From Mycolicibacterium sp. HK-90 (lineage in GTDB: Bacteria; Actinomycetota; Actinomycetes; Mycobacteriales; Mycobacteriaceae), in the NCBI RefSeq assembly GCF_030486405.1, contig NZ_CP129613.1, positions 5,580,001 to 5,644,000 of the forward strand: a stretch of 64,000 bases of DNA. Direction: 5' to 3'. Under the pieces are notes generated by a model, which saw only the letters and a list, made by a program, of their open reading frames with translations, ran no database searches and was not told the origin of the DNA. Both the position numbers and the translations under genes were made by a program. The first letter of the stretch is position 1; each line of letters opens with the position of its first letter. Below are positions 11,901 through 21,270 of the stretch, piece after piece.

Positions 11901-14900
11901 GTCTCCCGGGGCCGCCAACTTCACCGTCGACACCGAGGAAGACGGCCAGCAGGCGCGGCACGCGACGGCTGTCCTGCGGGCCGCGGCCGACGAGATTCCG
12001 CCCAGTTACGACATATCCGCGATCCTGGCCGCCCATCCCTGCGCCGACGATGGCGCCGAGGTGCGCAATCGGGTCGGACAGCACGGTATTCAGTACGGTC
12101 CGGCGTTCACCGGCCTGGTCACCGTGAACACCGGTGAGGCAGAGGCGCGCACAGTGCTTGCCGAGGTGGCACTCCCCCGTTCGATCCGCTCCCAACAGGA
12201 CGCGTACGGGGTCCACCCGGCGCTCCTGGACGCGTGTTTCCAATCGGTCGAGGCTCATCCCGATGTCCAGGCTCTCGGCGGCGACGTGCTGGGGTTACCT
12301 CTGGGGGTGCGACGGCTACGCATGTACGGTCCGGCCCGCAACGCGCGCTACTGCTATACGCGGTTGACCCTCGCTGACACCACGGGCATCGAGGTCGACA
12401 TCGACGTTCTCGACGCGGACGGTGCGGTACTGCTGAGCGTGCAGGGCCTACGCCTGGGCACCGGCGCCTCCGCAGCCGCGCACGACGATCAGGTTCTCAG
12501 CGAGAGGTTGCTCGCCGTCGAATGGCGTCAGCGGGAACTGCCGGAAGTGGAGTACGCCGATGCCGGATCCTGGCTGGTGATCAGCGCCGCCGCCGGCCCG
12601 GATGTGGTTGCCGACAAACTGTGCGAGATCCTGAAAGATCGTGGCGCACTGTGCACCAGCATGAGTTGGCCCAACCAAGCCGACGACTCACTGACCTGCG
12701 AGCAGCTCGGCACCCATCTGCGGGCCGGCCGATTCACCGGTGTGATCATCGTGACCGCGCCGAATGACGGTGACCACGCCGAACAGTCACCGTTGCTGGG
12801 ACGTGACTACGTTCGCCATCTGGTCCACATCACGCGCGAATTGCCGGAGATACGCGGTGAACTGCCCCGCCTGTATGTCGTGACCCGCAACGCGCAGACG
12901 GTACTGGCCGGCGACGTGGTCAATCTGGAGCAAGCCGAGCTCCGTGGTCTGATCCGGGTCATCGGCACCGAACATCCGCATCTGGCCGCGACCCAGATCG
13001 ACGTGGACCAGACCGTCGACGTGGAGCAGTTGGCCGCTCAGCTGCTCTCGGGATCCGAGGAGGACGAGACCGCGTGGCGCAACGGACGGTGGTACACCGC
13101 GCGGTTGTGCCTCGCCCCACTGCGCCCCGAGGAGCGCCAGACCACCATCGCCCATCACGAACGCGACAGAATGCGGCTGCAGATCCGCACACCCGGTGAC
13201 CTGGAGTCGATGGAACTCGTAGCCTGCGAACACGTTCCGCCGGGACCGGGCCAGATCGAGGTCGCAGTCACCGCGTCGAGCGTCAACTTCGCCGATGTGC
13301 TGGTCGCGTTCGGCCGCTACCCCGCCTTCGACGGCCGACTTCCTCAGCTCGGCATCGACTTCGCGGGCGTGGTGACCGCGGTCGGCCCCGGCGTCACCGA
13401 CCACCAGGTCGGCGATCATGTCGGTGGTCTGTGTGCCGAGGGCTGTTGGGGAACGTTCGTCACCTGCGACGCGCGCCTGGCCGCCACCTTGCCGGCCGGA
13501 TTGTCCGACGCCGAGGCGGCAGCGCTGACCATCGCGACCGCCACGGCCTATTACGGCCTCAACGACATGGCGCGCATCAAATCGGGCGACAAGGTGCTGA
13601 TCCACTCGGCGACCGGCGGGGTCGGCCAGGCCGCGATGGCGATCGCCCGCGCCGCCGGCGCGGAGATCTTCGCTACGGCCGGCAGCGAGCAGCGGCGGCA
13701 GTTGTTGCGGGACATGGGGGTTGAGCACGTCTACGACTCCCGGACCCTGGAGTTCGCCGACCAGATACGCGAAGATACCGACGGCGGCGGTGTTGACATC
13801 GTGTTGAACTCGGTGACCGGTGCCGCCCAGCGGGCGGGCCTGGAATTGCTGGCATTCGGCGGGCGATTCGTGGAGATCGGCAAGCGGGACATCTACGGCG
13901 ACTCGCGGTTGGGCCTCTTTCCCTTCCGGCGCAACCTGTCGTTCTATGCCGTCGATCTGGCGCTGATGTCCGTCAGCCATCCGGACCGGCTTCGGGAGTT
14001 GCTGTCCACGGTGTACCTGTTGAGCGCCGAGGGCGACCTTCCGATGCCCGAGTTCACCCGATATCCACTTGCCGACGCGGCCACTGCCATTCGGATGATG
14101 AGCGGCGCCCAACACACGGGCAAGCTCGTGCTCGACATCCCGCATACCGGCTCCAGCCGTCTTGTGGTTCCGCCGTCACAGGTGCGCGTGTTCCGTTCAG
14201 ACGGGGCGTACATCGTCACCGGTGGTCTCGGTGGCCTCGGATTGTTCATTGCCGAGAAGATGGCGGCCAACGGATGTGGGCGCGTGGTGCTGTCCTCACG
14301 CTCGCAGCCGAGCGCACACGTGTCGAAGGTCCTCGACCGCATCCGCGCGACCGGTGTCGACGTAGTGGTCGAGTGCGGAGACATCGCCGAACCCGACACC
14401 GCGGAAAGGTTGGTGGCGGTAGCGACCGCCGGTGGACTTCCGGTACGCGGCGTCTTGCACGCGGCCGGGGTGATCGAGGACGCCGCGCTGACCAACATCA
14501 CCGACGAGCTCATCGAGAGAGACTGGGCGCCAAAGGTTTATGGCGCGTGGAACCTGCACACCGCGACGGCCGACCAGCCGTTGGACTGGTTCTGCTCGTT
14601 CTCGTCGGCGGCAGCACTGGTCGGCTCACCGGGTCAGGGCGCCTACGCCGCGGCCAACAGCTGGCTGGACGCCTTCAGCCTGTGGCGTCGATCCCAGGGG
14701 TTGCCGGGCACCGCCATCGCATGGGGCGCCTGGGGGCAGATCGGCCGCGGCACCGATCTGGCCGAGAGTGCCGGAGCCGCCATCGCACCAGACGAGGGTG
14801 CGTATGCGTTCGAAGCGCTGCTGCGTCACGACCGGGCGTACACCGGGTACGCACCGATCACGGGCGCACCGTGGCTGTCCGTGTTCGCCGAACGCAGTCC

Positions 14901-15222
14901 CTTCGCCGAGGCATTCCGATCGACAAACCAACGCGCAACGGGCACCAGCAAGTTGCGCGCCGAACTCGGCGAGCTGCCACCCGAGGAGTGGGCTGCCAAG
15001 TTGCGACATGTGATCTCCGATCAGGTGAGCGTGATCCTGCGCCGCAGTGTCGATCCGGACCGTCCCCTCTCCGAGTACGGCATGGATTCGCTGGGAGCAC
15101 TCGAATTGCGCACCCGCATCGAGAACGAAACCGGCATCCGGATCTCGGCCACCGGTATCACGACCGTGCACGGGTTGGCAGACCTCCTGTGCGAGAAGCT
15201 CCAGCCCGCAGGGGCTTCCTGA
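8899..15222 (+). CDS. Iterative fully reducing type I polyketide synthase (KS-AT-DH-ER-KR-ACP)
   Basis: 2107 aa from the TTG start; one complete module of mycocerosic-acid-synthase-like order. KS about 30-450 with Cys200 (DTACSSG) and the His motifs EAHGTGT and NLGHAQA. AT has [13 protein letters not shown] and GHSLGE (Ser640); its substrate motif reads VAFHS, closer to the malonyl (HAFH) than the methylmalonyl (YASH) class. DH has His946, but the HxxxGxxxxP motif reads [10 protein letters not shown] (Gly to Ser); the second-half [10 protein letters not shown] is intact. ER has the NADPH loop ATGGVGQAA (about 1570), KR has [11 protein letters not shown] (about 1772), and ACP has YGMDSLG with Ser2064. 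With the divergent FAAL it should extend a fatty acid to a saturated, probably unbranched chain for the lipopeptide. It leads a plus-strand run with the GAP gene, htpG and acyltransferase a. Confidence 0.93.
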   Translation: MSASENVRGQISGADAETAAPRMPASPVTPVAVIGMSCRLPGGIDSPERLWEALLRGDDLVTEVPPDRWDADEYYDPEPGVPGRSVSKWGAFLDDVAGFDAEFFGINERESAALDPQQRLLLETAWEAMEHAGLTRDALADSSTGVFVGLTHADYQMLAADAQMLEAAYGFSGNNFSLASGRIAYALGVHGPALTVDTACSSGLTAVHLACRSLHEGESDFALAGGATLALDPRKFASGSAEGMLSATGRCHAFDIAADGFVSGEGCVVVLLKRLSDALRDGDRILAVVRGTAANQDGHTVNIATPSDAAQTAVYRAALKAAGVDPGTVGMVEAHGTGTPVGDPIEYASLAKVYGIDGPCALASVKTNLGHAQAASGALGLMKAVLAVHHGEVPPNLHFTRLPDKLAEIRTNLFVPQETTPWCTNGHHPRRAAVSSYGLSGTNVHAIVEQAPVSAPEPVAAPSAAPLLFPLSSTSAEELRRTAGRLADWVQEHDDIALRDLAYTLAHRRVHRPVRTAVSAGSRPELVAALREVADGDTPYQAAVGRDDRGPVWVFSGQGSQWPGMGAELLATEPVFAATVARAEPVIASESGFSVTEAMSAPEVVTGQDRLQPTLFTMQVAMAATLKAHGVVPGAVIGHSLGEGAAAVVAGALSLEDGLRLICRRSRLMSRVAGKGATAAVEMPAKKVLSELTGRGINDVVVAVVASPQSTVIAGTTEKVRELVADWEQRGVLAREVPVDVAFHSPQMEPIVGDLTEALADLKPMTPEIPFYSATLFDPREQPVCDAGYWVTNMRRMVRFATAVQAALEDGHRVFAELSPHPLLTRALEQTAAGRETPMAALAAMRRQQSMPDGLRGLLIDLHSAGAAVDFSVLSPSGQLVDAPLPTWTHRRLWLSGGSQEAPTHGGCTISVHPLLGANVRLHEEPERYVWQADVGTAAQPWLADHQVRSVAVLPGAAYCEMALAAARTVLGEVSEVRDIRFEQALLLDEQTVVGASASMSSPGAANFTVDTEEDGQQARHATAVLRAAADEIPPSYDISAILAAHPCADDGAEVRNRVGQHGIQYGPAFTGLVTVNTGEAEARTVLAEVALPRSIRSQQDAYGVHPALLDACFQSVEAHPDVQALGGDVLGLPLGVRRLRMYGPARNARYCYTRLTLADTTGIEVDIDVLDADGAVLLSVQGLRLGTGASAAAHDDQVLSERLLAVEWRQRELPEVEYADAGSWLVISAAAGPDVVADKLCEILKDRGALCTSMSWPNQADDSLTCEQLGTHLRAGRFTGVIIVTAPNDGDHAEQSPLLGRDYVRHLVHITRELPEIRGELPRLYVVTRNAQTVLAGDVVNLEQAELRGLIRVIGTEHPHLAATQIDVDQTVDVEQLAAQLLSGSEEDETAWRNGRWYTARLCLAPLRPEERQTTIAHHERDRMRLQIRTPGDLESMELVACEHVPPGPGQIEVAVTASSVNFADVLVAFGRYPAFDGRLPQLGIDFAGVVTAVGPGVTDHQVGDHVGGLCAEGCWGTFVTCDARLAATLPAGLSDAEAAALTIATATAYYGLNDMARIKSGDKVLIHSATGGVGQAAMAIARAAGAEIFATAGSEQRRQLLRDMGVEHVYDSRTLEFADQIREDTDGGGVDIVLNSVTGAAQRAGLELLAFGGRFVEIGKRDIYGDSRLGLFPFRRNLSFYAVDLALMSVSHPDRLRELLSTVYLLSAEGDLPMPEFTRYPLADAATAIRMMSGAQHTGKLVLDIPHTGSSRLVVPPSQVRVFRSDGAYIVTGGLGGLGLFIAEKMAANGCGRVVLSSRSQPSAHVSKVLDRIRATGVDVVVECGDIAEPDTAERLVAVATAGGLPVRGVLHAAGVIEDAALTNITDELIERDWAPKVYGAWNLHTATADQPLDWFCSFSSAAALVGSPGQGAYAAANSWLDAFSLWRRSQGLPGTAIAWGAWGQIGRGTDLAESAGAAIAPDEGAYAFEALLRHDRAYTGYAPITGAPWLSVFAERSPFAEAFRSTNQRATGTSKLRAELGELPPEEWAAKLRHVISDQVSVILRRSVDPDRPLSEYGMDSLGALELRTRIENETGIRISATGITTVHGLADLLCEKLQPAGAS

Positions 15223-15444
15223 GATGCCCGTCGGCAGGCAGGTGCACCGGGTTGCCCACAGCAAACTCAAGAACGGGCAGCGGCTCGGCCATGCCCGCGG
15301 ACCGGCCGGGCCCGCACCCGCCCCTCGCGGAAGGCCGGCGGTCACCTCGGCCAATCTGACACCCGCAGCTTCCGACGGAGCGCGAGGCGATCGAACCGGC
15401 TTCATCCGATTCCACAGCCACGAATGCTGTCGCCACGAAACAAG

Positions 15445-15459
15445 TTATTTCACAAATAA
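15445..15459. repeat. Perfect inverted repeat TTATTT-CAC-AAATAA
   Basis: Six-base arms around a 3-nt centre, conspicuously AT-rich in this genome and about 210 bp upstream of the GAP-like gene. It could be a dimeric regulator site. Nothing else in the sequence identifies a regulator. Confidence 0.35.
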
Positions 15460-15658
15460 TCTGAACGATCTGATGCCGACACAGCGGGGAACAACAGCAG
15501 AGTAACGCCGAGTCCACGGAGCCGATGCGCGTTGGGGCACACGCAGGCCGGGTTCCGCCCACCATGACTCGCTCAGCCCCACGAACCCGCACGTCCAAAT
15601 CAGCCCAAATTACTCGTATTCAAGTTTCGAGAATCCCTGCAGCAAATAACACACAAGG

Positions 15659-15664
15659 TAGTAT
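15659..15664 (+). promoter_or_regulatory. Candidate -10 element for a leaderless GAP transcript
   Basis: TAGTAT matches TAnnnT and is separated by exactly 7 nt from the ATG at 15672, the same spacing as the TACCCT-GTG arrangement in front of the FAAL gene. No SD lies in the intervening bases. No good -35 is visible. Confidence 0.35.
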
Positions 15665-15671
15665 TCCGGTC

Positions 15672-16484
15672 ATGTGGGGCTCGTTGGTAGTACTGGCACT
15701 CTTGACGACGATCAATCCTGTGCGCCTCGGAATCATCCTCCTGGTGCTGTCACGACCGCGGCCCGTACAGAACCTGCTCGCTTACTGGGCAGGCGCGGTC
15801 CTGATCGGGCTGGCCAGCCTCGTCATTCCGCTGATCGTGCTCCACTCCACCCCGGCGTCGTCCGCTTTCGCGAAGAAGTTCGCGCACCCCACCGCAGACC
15901 CGATGACACAGCGCATCACGATCGGACTCGGCGTAGCGCTCCTGGCGATCGCCGCGTACATGGTGGTTCGCAACGTGCTACGGAAACCCGTCGCCGTAGG
16001 TAGCCGTCAGAGGACGGCGGGAGACGGCAGCGGTACCACCTCGACACTCGTGGACGATTCGGGTGCGCCGCCCGCCATCACCAGGCTGTTGTACTCATCC
16101 CCGGCCGATGACGATGCCGATCCCAAATCTCGGCGGTTGACCGGTCGCATCCGCGACGCCTGGCAGAACGGGTCCCCGTGGATCCCGTTCGTCATCGGGA
16201 TCATCGTGGTCCCGCCACTCGACGGCATTCTGTTCGCCCTCGCCATCGTCGTCGCCTCGGGCGCCTCGTTCGAGGTGCAGTTGGTCGCCCTGATCGTATT
16301 TGTCTTCGGTGTACTTCTGGTGGAGGAGTTCATCCTCGTCAGCAACCTCGTTGCGCCGGCGAGAACTCAAGCGGCACTGCGCAAATTGCACGAATGGGCA
16401 AGTGCGCACCGCCAGACTTTCGCCGCTGCCATCTGCGCGGTGGTCGGCGCCTCCCTGGTACTCCGAGGCATGGGCGGCCTCTGA
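15672..16484 (+). CDS. gap: GAP-like integral membrane protein (GPL-addressing protein family)
   Basis: 270-aa polytopic membrane protein beginning MWGSLVVLALLTTINPVRLG, the characteristic opening of mycobacterial GAP/Sap-like proteins, with about six hydrophobic segments: three before a charged loop (residues about 110-175) and three after it (FVIGIIVVPPLDGILFALAIVV, VQLVALIVFVFGVLLVEEF, FAAAICAVVGASLVL). GAP is required for moving GPLs to the mycobacterial surface and sits in GPL loci, so a transport role for this lipopeptide is inferred. The ATG at 15672 is preferred over 15525 because the N-terminal extension is charged, low in hydrophobicity and lacks an SD, while the first membrane segment starts at once from 15672. 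htpG follows after 60 bp. Confidence 0.82.
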   Translation: MWGSLVVLALLTTINPVRLGIILLVLSRPRPVQNLLAYWAGAVLIGLASLVIPLIVLHSTPASSAFAKKFAHPTADPMTQRITIGLGVALLAIAAYMVVRNVLRKPVAVGSRQRTAGDGSGTTSTLVDDSGAPPAITRLLYSSPADDDADPKSRRLTGRIRDAWQNGSPWIPFVIGIIVVPPLDGILFALAIVVASGASFEVQLVALIVFVFGVLLVEEFILVSNLVAPARTQAALRKLHEWASAHRQTFAAAICAVVGASLVLRGMGGL

Positions 16485-16544
16485 TCGGCGGGTCGGTATG
16501 ATCCGGGACTGTCCGACGAGGTCGATCTGTAGGGACGGAATCGC

Positions 16545-18497
16545 ATGTCTTCACGCGTCGAGCAGTTGGAGTTTCAGGCGGAGGCCCGCCAACTCCTGGA
16601 TCTGCTGGTCCACTCGGTGTACTCCAACAAGGACTCCTTTCTCCGAGAGCTGATCTCGAACGCGTCGGACGCCTTGGACAAGTTGCGCATCGAAACACTG
16701 CGGAACAAGGACCTGACCGTCGACACCTCCGACCTCCACATCGACATCGAGGTGGAGCGGCAGCCGCGGACACTCACCGTGCGCGACAACGGCATCGGTA
16801 TGACGCGCGAGGAGGTCGTGGACCTGATCGGCACTCTCGCGAAGTCAGGTACCGCGGAGTTGCGCCGTCAACTGCAGGAGGCCAAGAAAGCGGCCGCGTC
16901 CGAGGAATTGATCGGGCAGTTCGGCGTCGGTTTCTACTCCACGTTCATGGTCGCGGACCAGGTCGAACTGCTCACCCGCAAGGCCGGCGAGAGCGAGGCC
17001 ACGCGGTGGGTGTCGAGCGGCGACGGCACCTACACCATCGAATCCGTCGACGACGCACCGCAAGGTACGTCGGTCACGCTGCACCTGAAGCCGGAGGATG
17101 TCGAGGACCAACTTCACGACTACACCGCCGAGTGGAAGATCAGGGAGCTCGTCAAGCAGTACTCCGACTTCATCGCCTGGCCGGTACGGATGCAGATCGA
17201 ACGACGCGTGCCGTCTTCCGACGAAGGCGGTCCGGACACCGTCACAGTCGAAACCCAGACGCTCAACTCGATGAAGGCGTTGTGGGCCAAACCCAAAGAC
17301 GAAGTGTCCGAAGAGGAGTATCACGAGTTCTACAAGCACATCGCCCACGCCTGGGATGACCCGCTCGCCGTCATCTCGATGAAGGGCGAAGGCAGCTTCG
17401 AGTACCAGGCCCTGCTGTTCATCCCGTCGCACGCCCCGTTCGACATGTTCACCAGGGACGCCAAGACCGGCGTGCAGCTCTACATCAAGCGTGTCTTCGT
17501 GATGGGAGATTGCGAAGAACTCATGCCTCACTATCTGCGCTTCGTCAAGGGCGTGGTGGATGCACAGGGCATGTCACTGAATGTCTCCCGCGAGATCCTG
17601 CAGCAGGATCGGCAGGTCGGCGCGATCCGGCGCCGGCTGACGAAGAAGGTCCTCTCGACGATCGCTGATCTGCAGTCCGGCAAGCCCGAGGACTACCGCA
17701 CCCTCTGGACGCAGTTCGGCGCTGTCCTCAAAGAGGGCCTGATGTCGGATGTGGACAACCAGGCCACGCTGCTGCGGGTTTCCTCGTTCTTTTCCACGTT
17801 CTCCGACGTTGCGGGCGGTGACGGACTCACCACGCTGGATGAGTACGTCGGACGCATGAAGGATGGTCAGGAACAGATTTTCTACGCCACGGGACCGTCC
17901 GCAGAGCAGCTTCGGAAGTCACCGCACCTGGAGGCGTTCAGGGCCAAAGGATACGAAGTGCTGTTGCTGACGGACCCGGTCGACGAGATCTGGGTGGGTT
18001 CGGTGCGGGAGTTCGACGGCAAAGCACTGCAGTCGGTCGCCAAAGGTGAGGTCGACCTCGACTCCGACGAGGACAAGGCCGAACATGAGGCTCAGCGCAC
18101 CGCACAAGAGCAGGAGTTCGCCGACCTGCTGTCCTGGTTGAAGGAAACATTGGCAGAACGAGTCTCGGACGTGCGATTGTCCGGTCGACTGACCGAATCG
18201 CCGGCCTGCTTGGTCACCCCTACATTTGGCATCACACCGTCGCTGGCGCGCATGTACCGGGCATCCGGGCAAACAATCTCAGCCGGGAAACCGATACTCG
18301 AGCTCAACCCGACTCATCCGCTGGTCACCGGCCTGCAAAGGGCCTACAAGACGGGCGGTGACGCCGCTTACTTGCATCGACTGTCGGAAACCAGCGAACT
18401 TCTCTACGGAACCGCACTTCTTGCTGAAGGCGAAATGCCCGAGGACCCAGCCCAATTCGCCGGACTACTCGCCGACCATTTGGCTCGCACCGTGTAA
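16545..18497 (+). CDS. htpG: HtpG, bacterial Hsp90 chaperone
   Basis: 650-aa complete Hsp90. The N-terminal ATPase (about 1-215) opens EQLEFQAEARQLLDLLVHSV and carries the Bergerat-fold motifs SNASDALDKL, DNGIGMTREE and GQFGVGFYSTFMV. The middle domain (about 230-490) includes the catalytic-loop Arg region (NVSREILQQDRQ), and the C-terminal dimerisation domain follows. Annotated start ATG has AGGGACGG upstream. HtpG is normally a housekeeping gene; here it lies between the GAP and acyltransferase genes of a lipopeptide locus. Hsp90 is known to be needed for production of some PKS-NRPS metabolites (colibactin, albicidin), so a role in folding the 12-kb NRPS products is plausible but inferred. 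A decayed second copy lies at 37125-37223. Confidence 0.97.
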   Translation: MSSRVEQLEFQAEARQLLDLLVHSVYSNKDSFLRELISNASDALDKLRIETLRNKDLTVDTSDLHIDIEVERQPRTLTVRDNGIGMTREEVVDLIGTLAKSGTAELRRQLQEAKKAAASEELIGQFGVGFYSTFMVADQVELLTRKAGESEATRWVSSGDGTYTIESVDDAPQGTSVTLHLKPEDVEDQLHDYTAEWKIRELVKQYSDFIAWPVRMQIERRVPSSDEGGPDTVTVETQTLNSMKALWAKPKDEVSEEEYHEFYKHIAHAWDDPLAVISMKGEGSFEYQALLFIPSHAPFDMFTRDAKTGVQLYIKRVFVMGDCEELMPHYLRFVKGVVDAQGMSLNVSREILQQDRQVGAIRRRLTKKVLSTIADLQSGKPEDYRTLWTQFGAVLKEGLMSDVDNQATLLRVSSFFSTFSDVAGGDGLTTLDEYVGRMKDGQEQIFYATGPSAEQLRKSPHLEAFRAKGYEVLLLTDPVDEIWVGSVREFDGKALQSVAKGEVDLDSDEDKAEHEAQRTAQEQEFADLLSWLKETLAERVSDVRLSGRLTESPACLVTPTFGITPSLARMYRASGQTISAGKPILELNPTHPLVTGLQRAYKTGGDAAYLHRLSETSELLYGTALLAEGEMPEDPAQFAGLLADHLARTV

Positions 18498-18560
18498 GAC
18501 GCTTCATTGCAACCGATTTCGTCATAATCATCAAGATTTCCAAGTGAAGTGACGCTCGGG

Positions 18561-18575
18561 CTCGTACCGTACGAG
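18561..18575. repeat. Perfect palindrome CTCGTAC-C-GTACGAG directly before acyltransferase a
   Basis: Seven-base arms around a single C, ending one base before the ATG at 18577 and occupying the position where an SD would lie. It could be an operator or an RNA hairpin that controls initiation. No SD is otherwise visible for this gene. Confidence 0.45.
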
Positions 18576-18576
18576 A

Positions 18577-19893
18577 ATGAGCACCGTTCTCGATCTGCTC
18601 GATCAGACCATGTACGACATCGGGCGGGCCACAGGGTCGGAGACACTACTGCAAGGTGTCTGGGAGTATGACCGTCCGATCGACATCGACGGTGTACGGC
18701 AGTTCCACGAACACCTTGAGCGAGGTCGGCTGTCTCGCTGTATCGCACGGTCACCCTTGCCATTCGGCCGCAGCCGCTGGGTGGCGCCCGAGAATCTACC
18801 TGAGCTCGAGATCGTCGAGTCGGCGCGCCCGCGTGAAGAATTCGACGACTGGCTCGACGAACAGGTCAACACCCCACTGGATTGCGAACGCGGTCCCGGA
18901 TGGCACCTGGCGGTGCTCCCGTTCACCGACGGCGGAGCCGGCGTCAGCTTGGTCGTGTCGCACTGCCTCACCGACGGCGTCGGACTATGGGAGGCACTGG
19001 CGAATGCGGCGTGTGGTCGCGACGACCCGATCAGCTGGCCGGCCGCGGCATCGCGCGGCCGGTTCCGGGCCCTGCGCGAAGACGCCGGCCAGGCCGTCAG
19101 CGACATCCCGGCCATCGGCCGCGCCGTCGTCGCGGCAATACGAATGGGACAACACGGGAGCAACGGTGCCGAGGCCGTCAGACCGCCCACCCCGGAAACC
19201 GCAACGCCGCCGCCTGAAACCGACGAGACCCACCTGCTCCCAACGGCAACGATCTTCGTCGACGCCGATAAGTGGGATGCCCGCGCAAGCGCACTCGGCG
19301 GGACCCGCAACACGCTGTTGGTCGGCCTGGCCGCCCGCCTCGCCCAACGCGCCGGACGGGTTGCGGGGGACGGTTCTGTGGTCGTGACGCTACCGGTGAA
19401 CGAGCGCACCGCAGACGACACCCGGGCCAACGCGATCGGAGGAGTCCGCGCCACCGTCGACCCCGCGTCTGCGACGACAGATCTCAGTGAGATCCGGGCG
19501 GCAGTCAAACAAGCGCTGATTCGACACTCGGAGGAGCCCGATCCTCAGAAGGTGCTGAATGCGCTGGTGCCCCTCATGTCTGACCGGGTCCTCAATGCCG
19601 CCCGCAGTGCGATGAGGGGCAACCCGTTCAATCTCGTCGGCGCATCCAACGTCGGAGAGATCGATGCTGCCGCCGGTCGACCAGATGGGACAGATGCCAG
19701 TTCCTTCGCCATGAGGCTGCACCACACCGGCGTTTCCACCGCGACATTGCACCGGTACGGCGGTGTGCAAACCATGCTTTCCGGAACGATGGACGGACGG
19801 ATCTTTGTCTCGTTGAGCTCATACCTTCCAGGCCACGAAAATTCGAATGATGAACTAAGACTGCAGCTTTCGTCAGCGTTGGATGACTTCTAG
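18577..19893 (+). CDS. Condensation-superfamily acyltransferase a (WS/DGAT- or PapA-like)
   Basis: 438 aa, first of six paralogues in the window that begin M(S)NVLDxLDQ. The catalytic HxxxDG motif of the condensation/PapA/WS-DGAT superfamily is intact (SHCLTDG, His129). The C-terminal half carries [17 protein letters not shown] and SNVGEIDAAAGRPDG, comparable to the WS/DGAT C-terminal lobe. These enzymes move an acyl group from CoA or a carrier to a hydroxyl or amine; the predicted Thr-rich peptide offers hydroxyls. It is the most divergent copy (ends ALDDF, without the LTGTHL-type tail) and the only one on the plus strand next to htpG. Its stop codon interlocks with that of the convergent acyltransferase b in a shared CTAG. 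Confidence 0.8.
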   Translation: MSTVLDLLDQTMYDIGRATGSETLLQGVWEYDRPIDIDGVRQFHEHLERGRLSRCIARSPLPFGRSRWVAPENLPELEIVESARPREEFDDWLDEQVNTPLDCERGPGWHLAVLPFTDGGAGVSLVVSHCLTDGVGLWEALANAACGRDDPISWPAAASRGRFRALREDAGQAVSDIPAIGRAVVAAIRMGQHGSNGAEAVRPPTPETATPPPETDETHLLPTATIFVDADKWDARASALGGTRNTLLVGLAARLAQRAGRVAGDGSVVVTLPVNERTADDTRANAIGGVRATVDPASATTDLSEIRAAVKQALIRHSEEPDPQKVLNALVPLMSDRVLNAARSAMRGNPFNLVGASNVGEIDAAAGRPDGTDASSFAMRLHHTGVSTATLHRYGGVQTMLSGTMDGRIFVSLSSYLPGHENSNDELRLQLSSALDDF

Positions 19894-21236
19894 CTCACCG
19901 ACCGATAGATGTCGGCGAGGGAGAAGTCGTTCAAGGCACTCAGGAGTTCCTGTTTCAAGCTGTCATTCGAGTTGTCGCGGCCTGGCAGATAGGCGATGGC
20001 CGAGATGAAGACCTTTCCGTTCACAGTTCCGGAGAGCACAGACTGGATTCCGCCGAGCCGGCGCATTCTTGCCTCGGTCACCCCCAGGTGGATAACCCTC
20101 AGGGCGAAGTAATCGGCGTCGCTGCCATCGGGTCGACCAACGGCCGGGTTGACCACACGAAGGTTGGATGAGCCGACTTGGTTGGGAGTGACAACAGTGG
20201 TCGCCTCACGGGCAGCCTTGAGAAGGCGCGGCGACAGCAGAGGAACGATGGCGTTCACTGCCATCTCGTTGTCGCCTCCCTCCCGGTGGCGAATCAGCGC
20301 GTGTTTGACTGCCGCCCGGATCTCCCGCAGGTCTGTCGTCGCAAGCTCAGGGTCGACCGTGACCGTGGCATTGCCGATCGCGTTGGCGCGAGTGTCGCCC
20401 TGACCACGCTGATCGACCGGCATGATCACCTCGACCGAACCGTCTCCGTCAACCCGGCCGGCGCGATGGGCGAGCCGGGCCGCCAATCCCACAAGTAGCG
20501 AGTTGCCGGTCCCGCCGAGCGCGCGGGCGCGGGCGTCCCAGTCGTCCGCATCCAGCACGACCGTTGCCATCGCGTGCGTGATGTATTTGTCGGAGCCCGC
20601 GGGCAGCGCAGGTGGCGGGGCGATCGGTGCGGTGGCGGCTCCGGCAGCGGCGCGGCTGCGTCGGGACAATCGGACAGCGGCGGCGACGGCGCGGCCCATG
20701 GCAGGGACGTCGCGCAGGGTTCGGCCGACGTCCTCGCGCAGGGCCTGCCATCGCCCGCGCGATCCGGCGGCCGGCCAGCTGATCGGGTCGTCGCGGCCGA
20801 GGGACGCATCCGTCAGCGCCGTGCTCAGCCCGACGCCGTCGGTGAGGAAACGGGAAAGGACAAAACTGATCCCGGTACCGCCGTCGGTGAACGGGAGCAC
20901 CGCAAGTCGCCATCCAGGACCGTGTTCGCAGTCCAGTGGGGTGTTGATCTGCTCGTCGAGCCAGTCGTCGAATTCTTCACGCGGGCGGGCTGACTCGACT
21001 ATCTCGAGGTCGGGCAACGTGTCGGGCGCTATCCAGCGGTGGCGGCCGAACGGCAAGGGTGACCGCTCGATGCAGCGGGACAACCGTCCCCGCTGAAGAT
21101 GCTCGTGGAACCGCCGCAGACCATCGATGTCGATCGGGCGGTCGTACACCCAGATGCACTGCAGTTGGCTGGCGCCCCCTACCGCCTGCCCGACGTCGAA
21201 CATGGTCTGGTCGAGCACATCTAGTACGTTGCTCAT
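19890..21236 (-). CDS. Condensation-superfamily acyltransferase b with catalytic His replaced by Arg
   Basis: 448 aa from the ATG at 21236 that aligns with the [10 protein letters not shown] start of its paralogues; an earlier in-frame start at 21344 would overlap the next gene. Same fold markers as the others, but the HxxxDG motif reads SRFLTDG: residue 129 is Arg (codon at 20850-20852) where the five paralogues have His. The DG and the rest of the protein are preserved and the frame is open, so this is not simple decay. In this superfamily the His is the general base, so the enzyme is predicted to be inactive in acyl transfer or to have a changed or scaffolding role. It is the last gene of the NRPS-2, c, cyclodeaminase, b run. 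Confidence 0.8.
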   Translation of the reverse strand: MSNVLDVLDQTMFDVGQAVGGASQLQCIWVYDRPIDIDGLRRFHEHLQRGRLSRCIERSPLPFGRHRWIAPDTLPDLEIVESARPREEFDDWLDEQINTPLDCEHGPGWRLAVLPFTDGGTGISFVLSRFLTDGVGLSTALTDASLGRDDPISWPAAGSRGRWQALREDVGRTLRDVPAMGRAVAAAVRLSRRSRAAAGAATAPIAPPPALPAGSDKYITHAMATVVLDADDWDARARALGGTGNSLLVGLAARLAHRAGRVDGDGSVEVIMPVDQRGQGDTRANAIGNATVTVDPELATTDLREIRAAVKHALIRHREGGDNEMAVNAIVPLLSPRLLKAAREATTVVTPNQVGSSNLRVVNPAVGRPDGSDADYFALRVIHLGVTEARMRRLGGIQSVLSGTVNGKVFISAIAYLPGRDNSNDSLKQELLSALNDFSLADIYRSVS

Positions 21237-21270
21237 TTTCCAACCGCACTTTCCACGTGGTGAACTGTTT

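Larger units (their letters stand above)
15223..15671. other. Intergenic region between PKS and the GAP-like gene
   Basis: 449 bp. An upstream extension of the GAP frame (to 15525) is open but its composition and lack of SD argue against use. The region holds an AT-rich inverted repeat at 15445-15459 and a -10 candidate at 15659-15664. No terminator hairpin with a T-run was seen after the PKS. Confidence 0.4.

Noticed and set aside
15525..15671. 49-codon N-terminal extension of the GAP-like protein
   Set aside because: Charged, non-conserved-looking sequence without SD; the family starts directly at MWGSLVVLALLTTINP.
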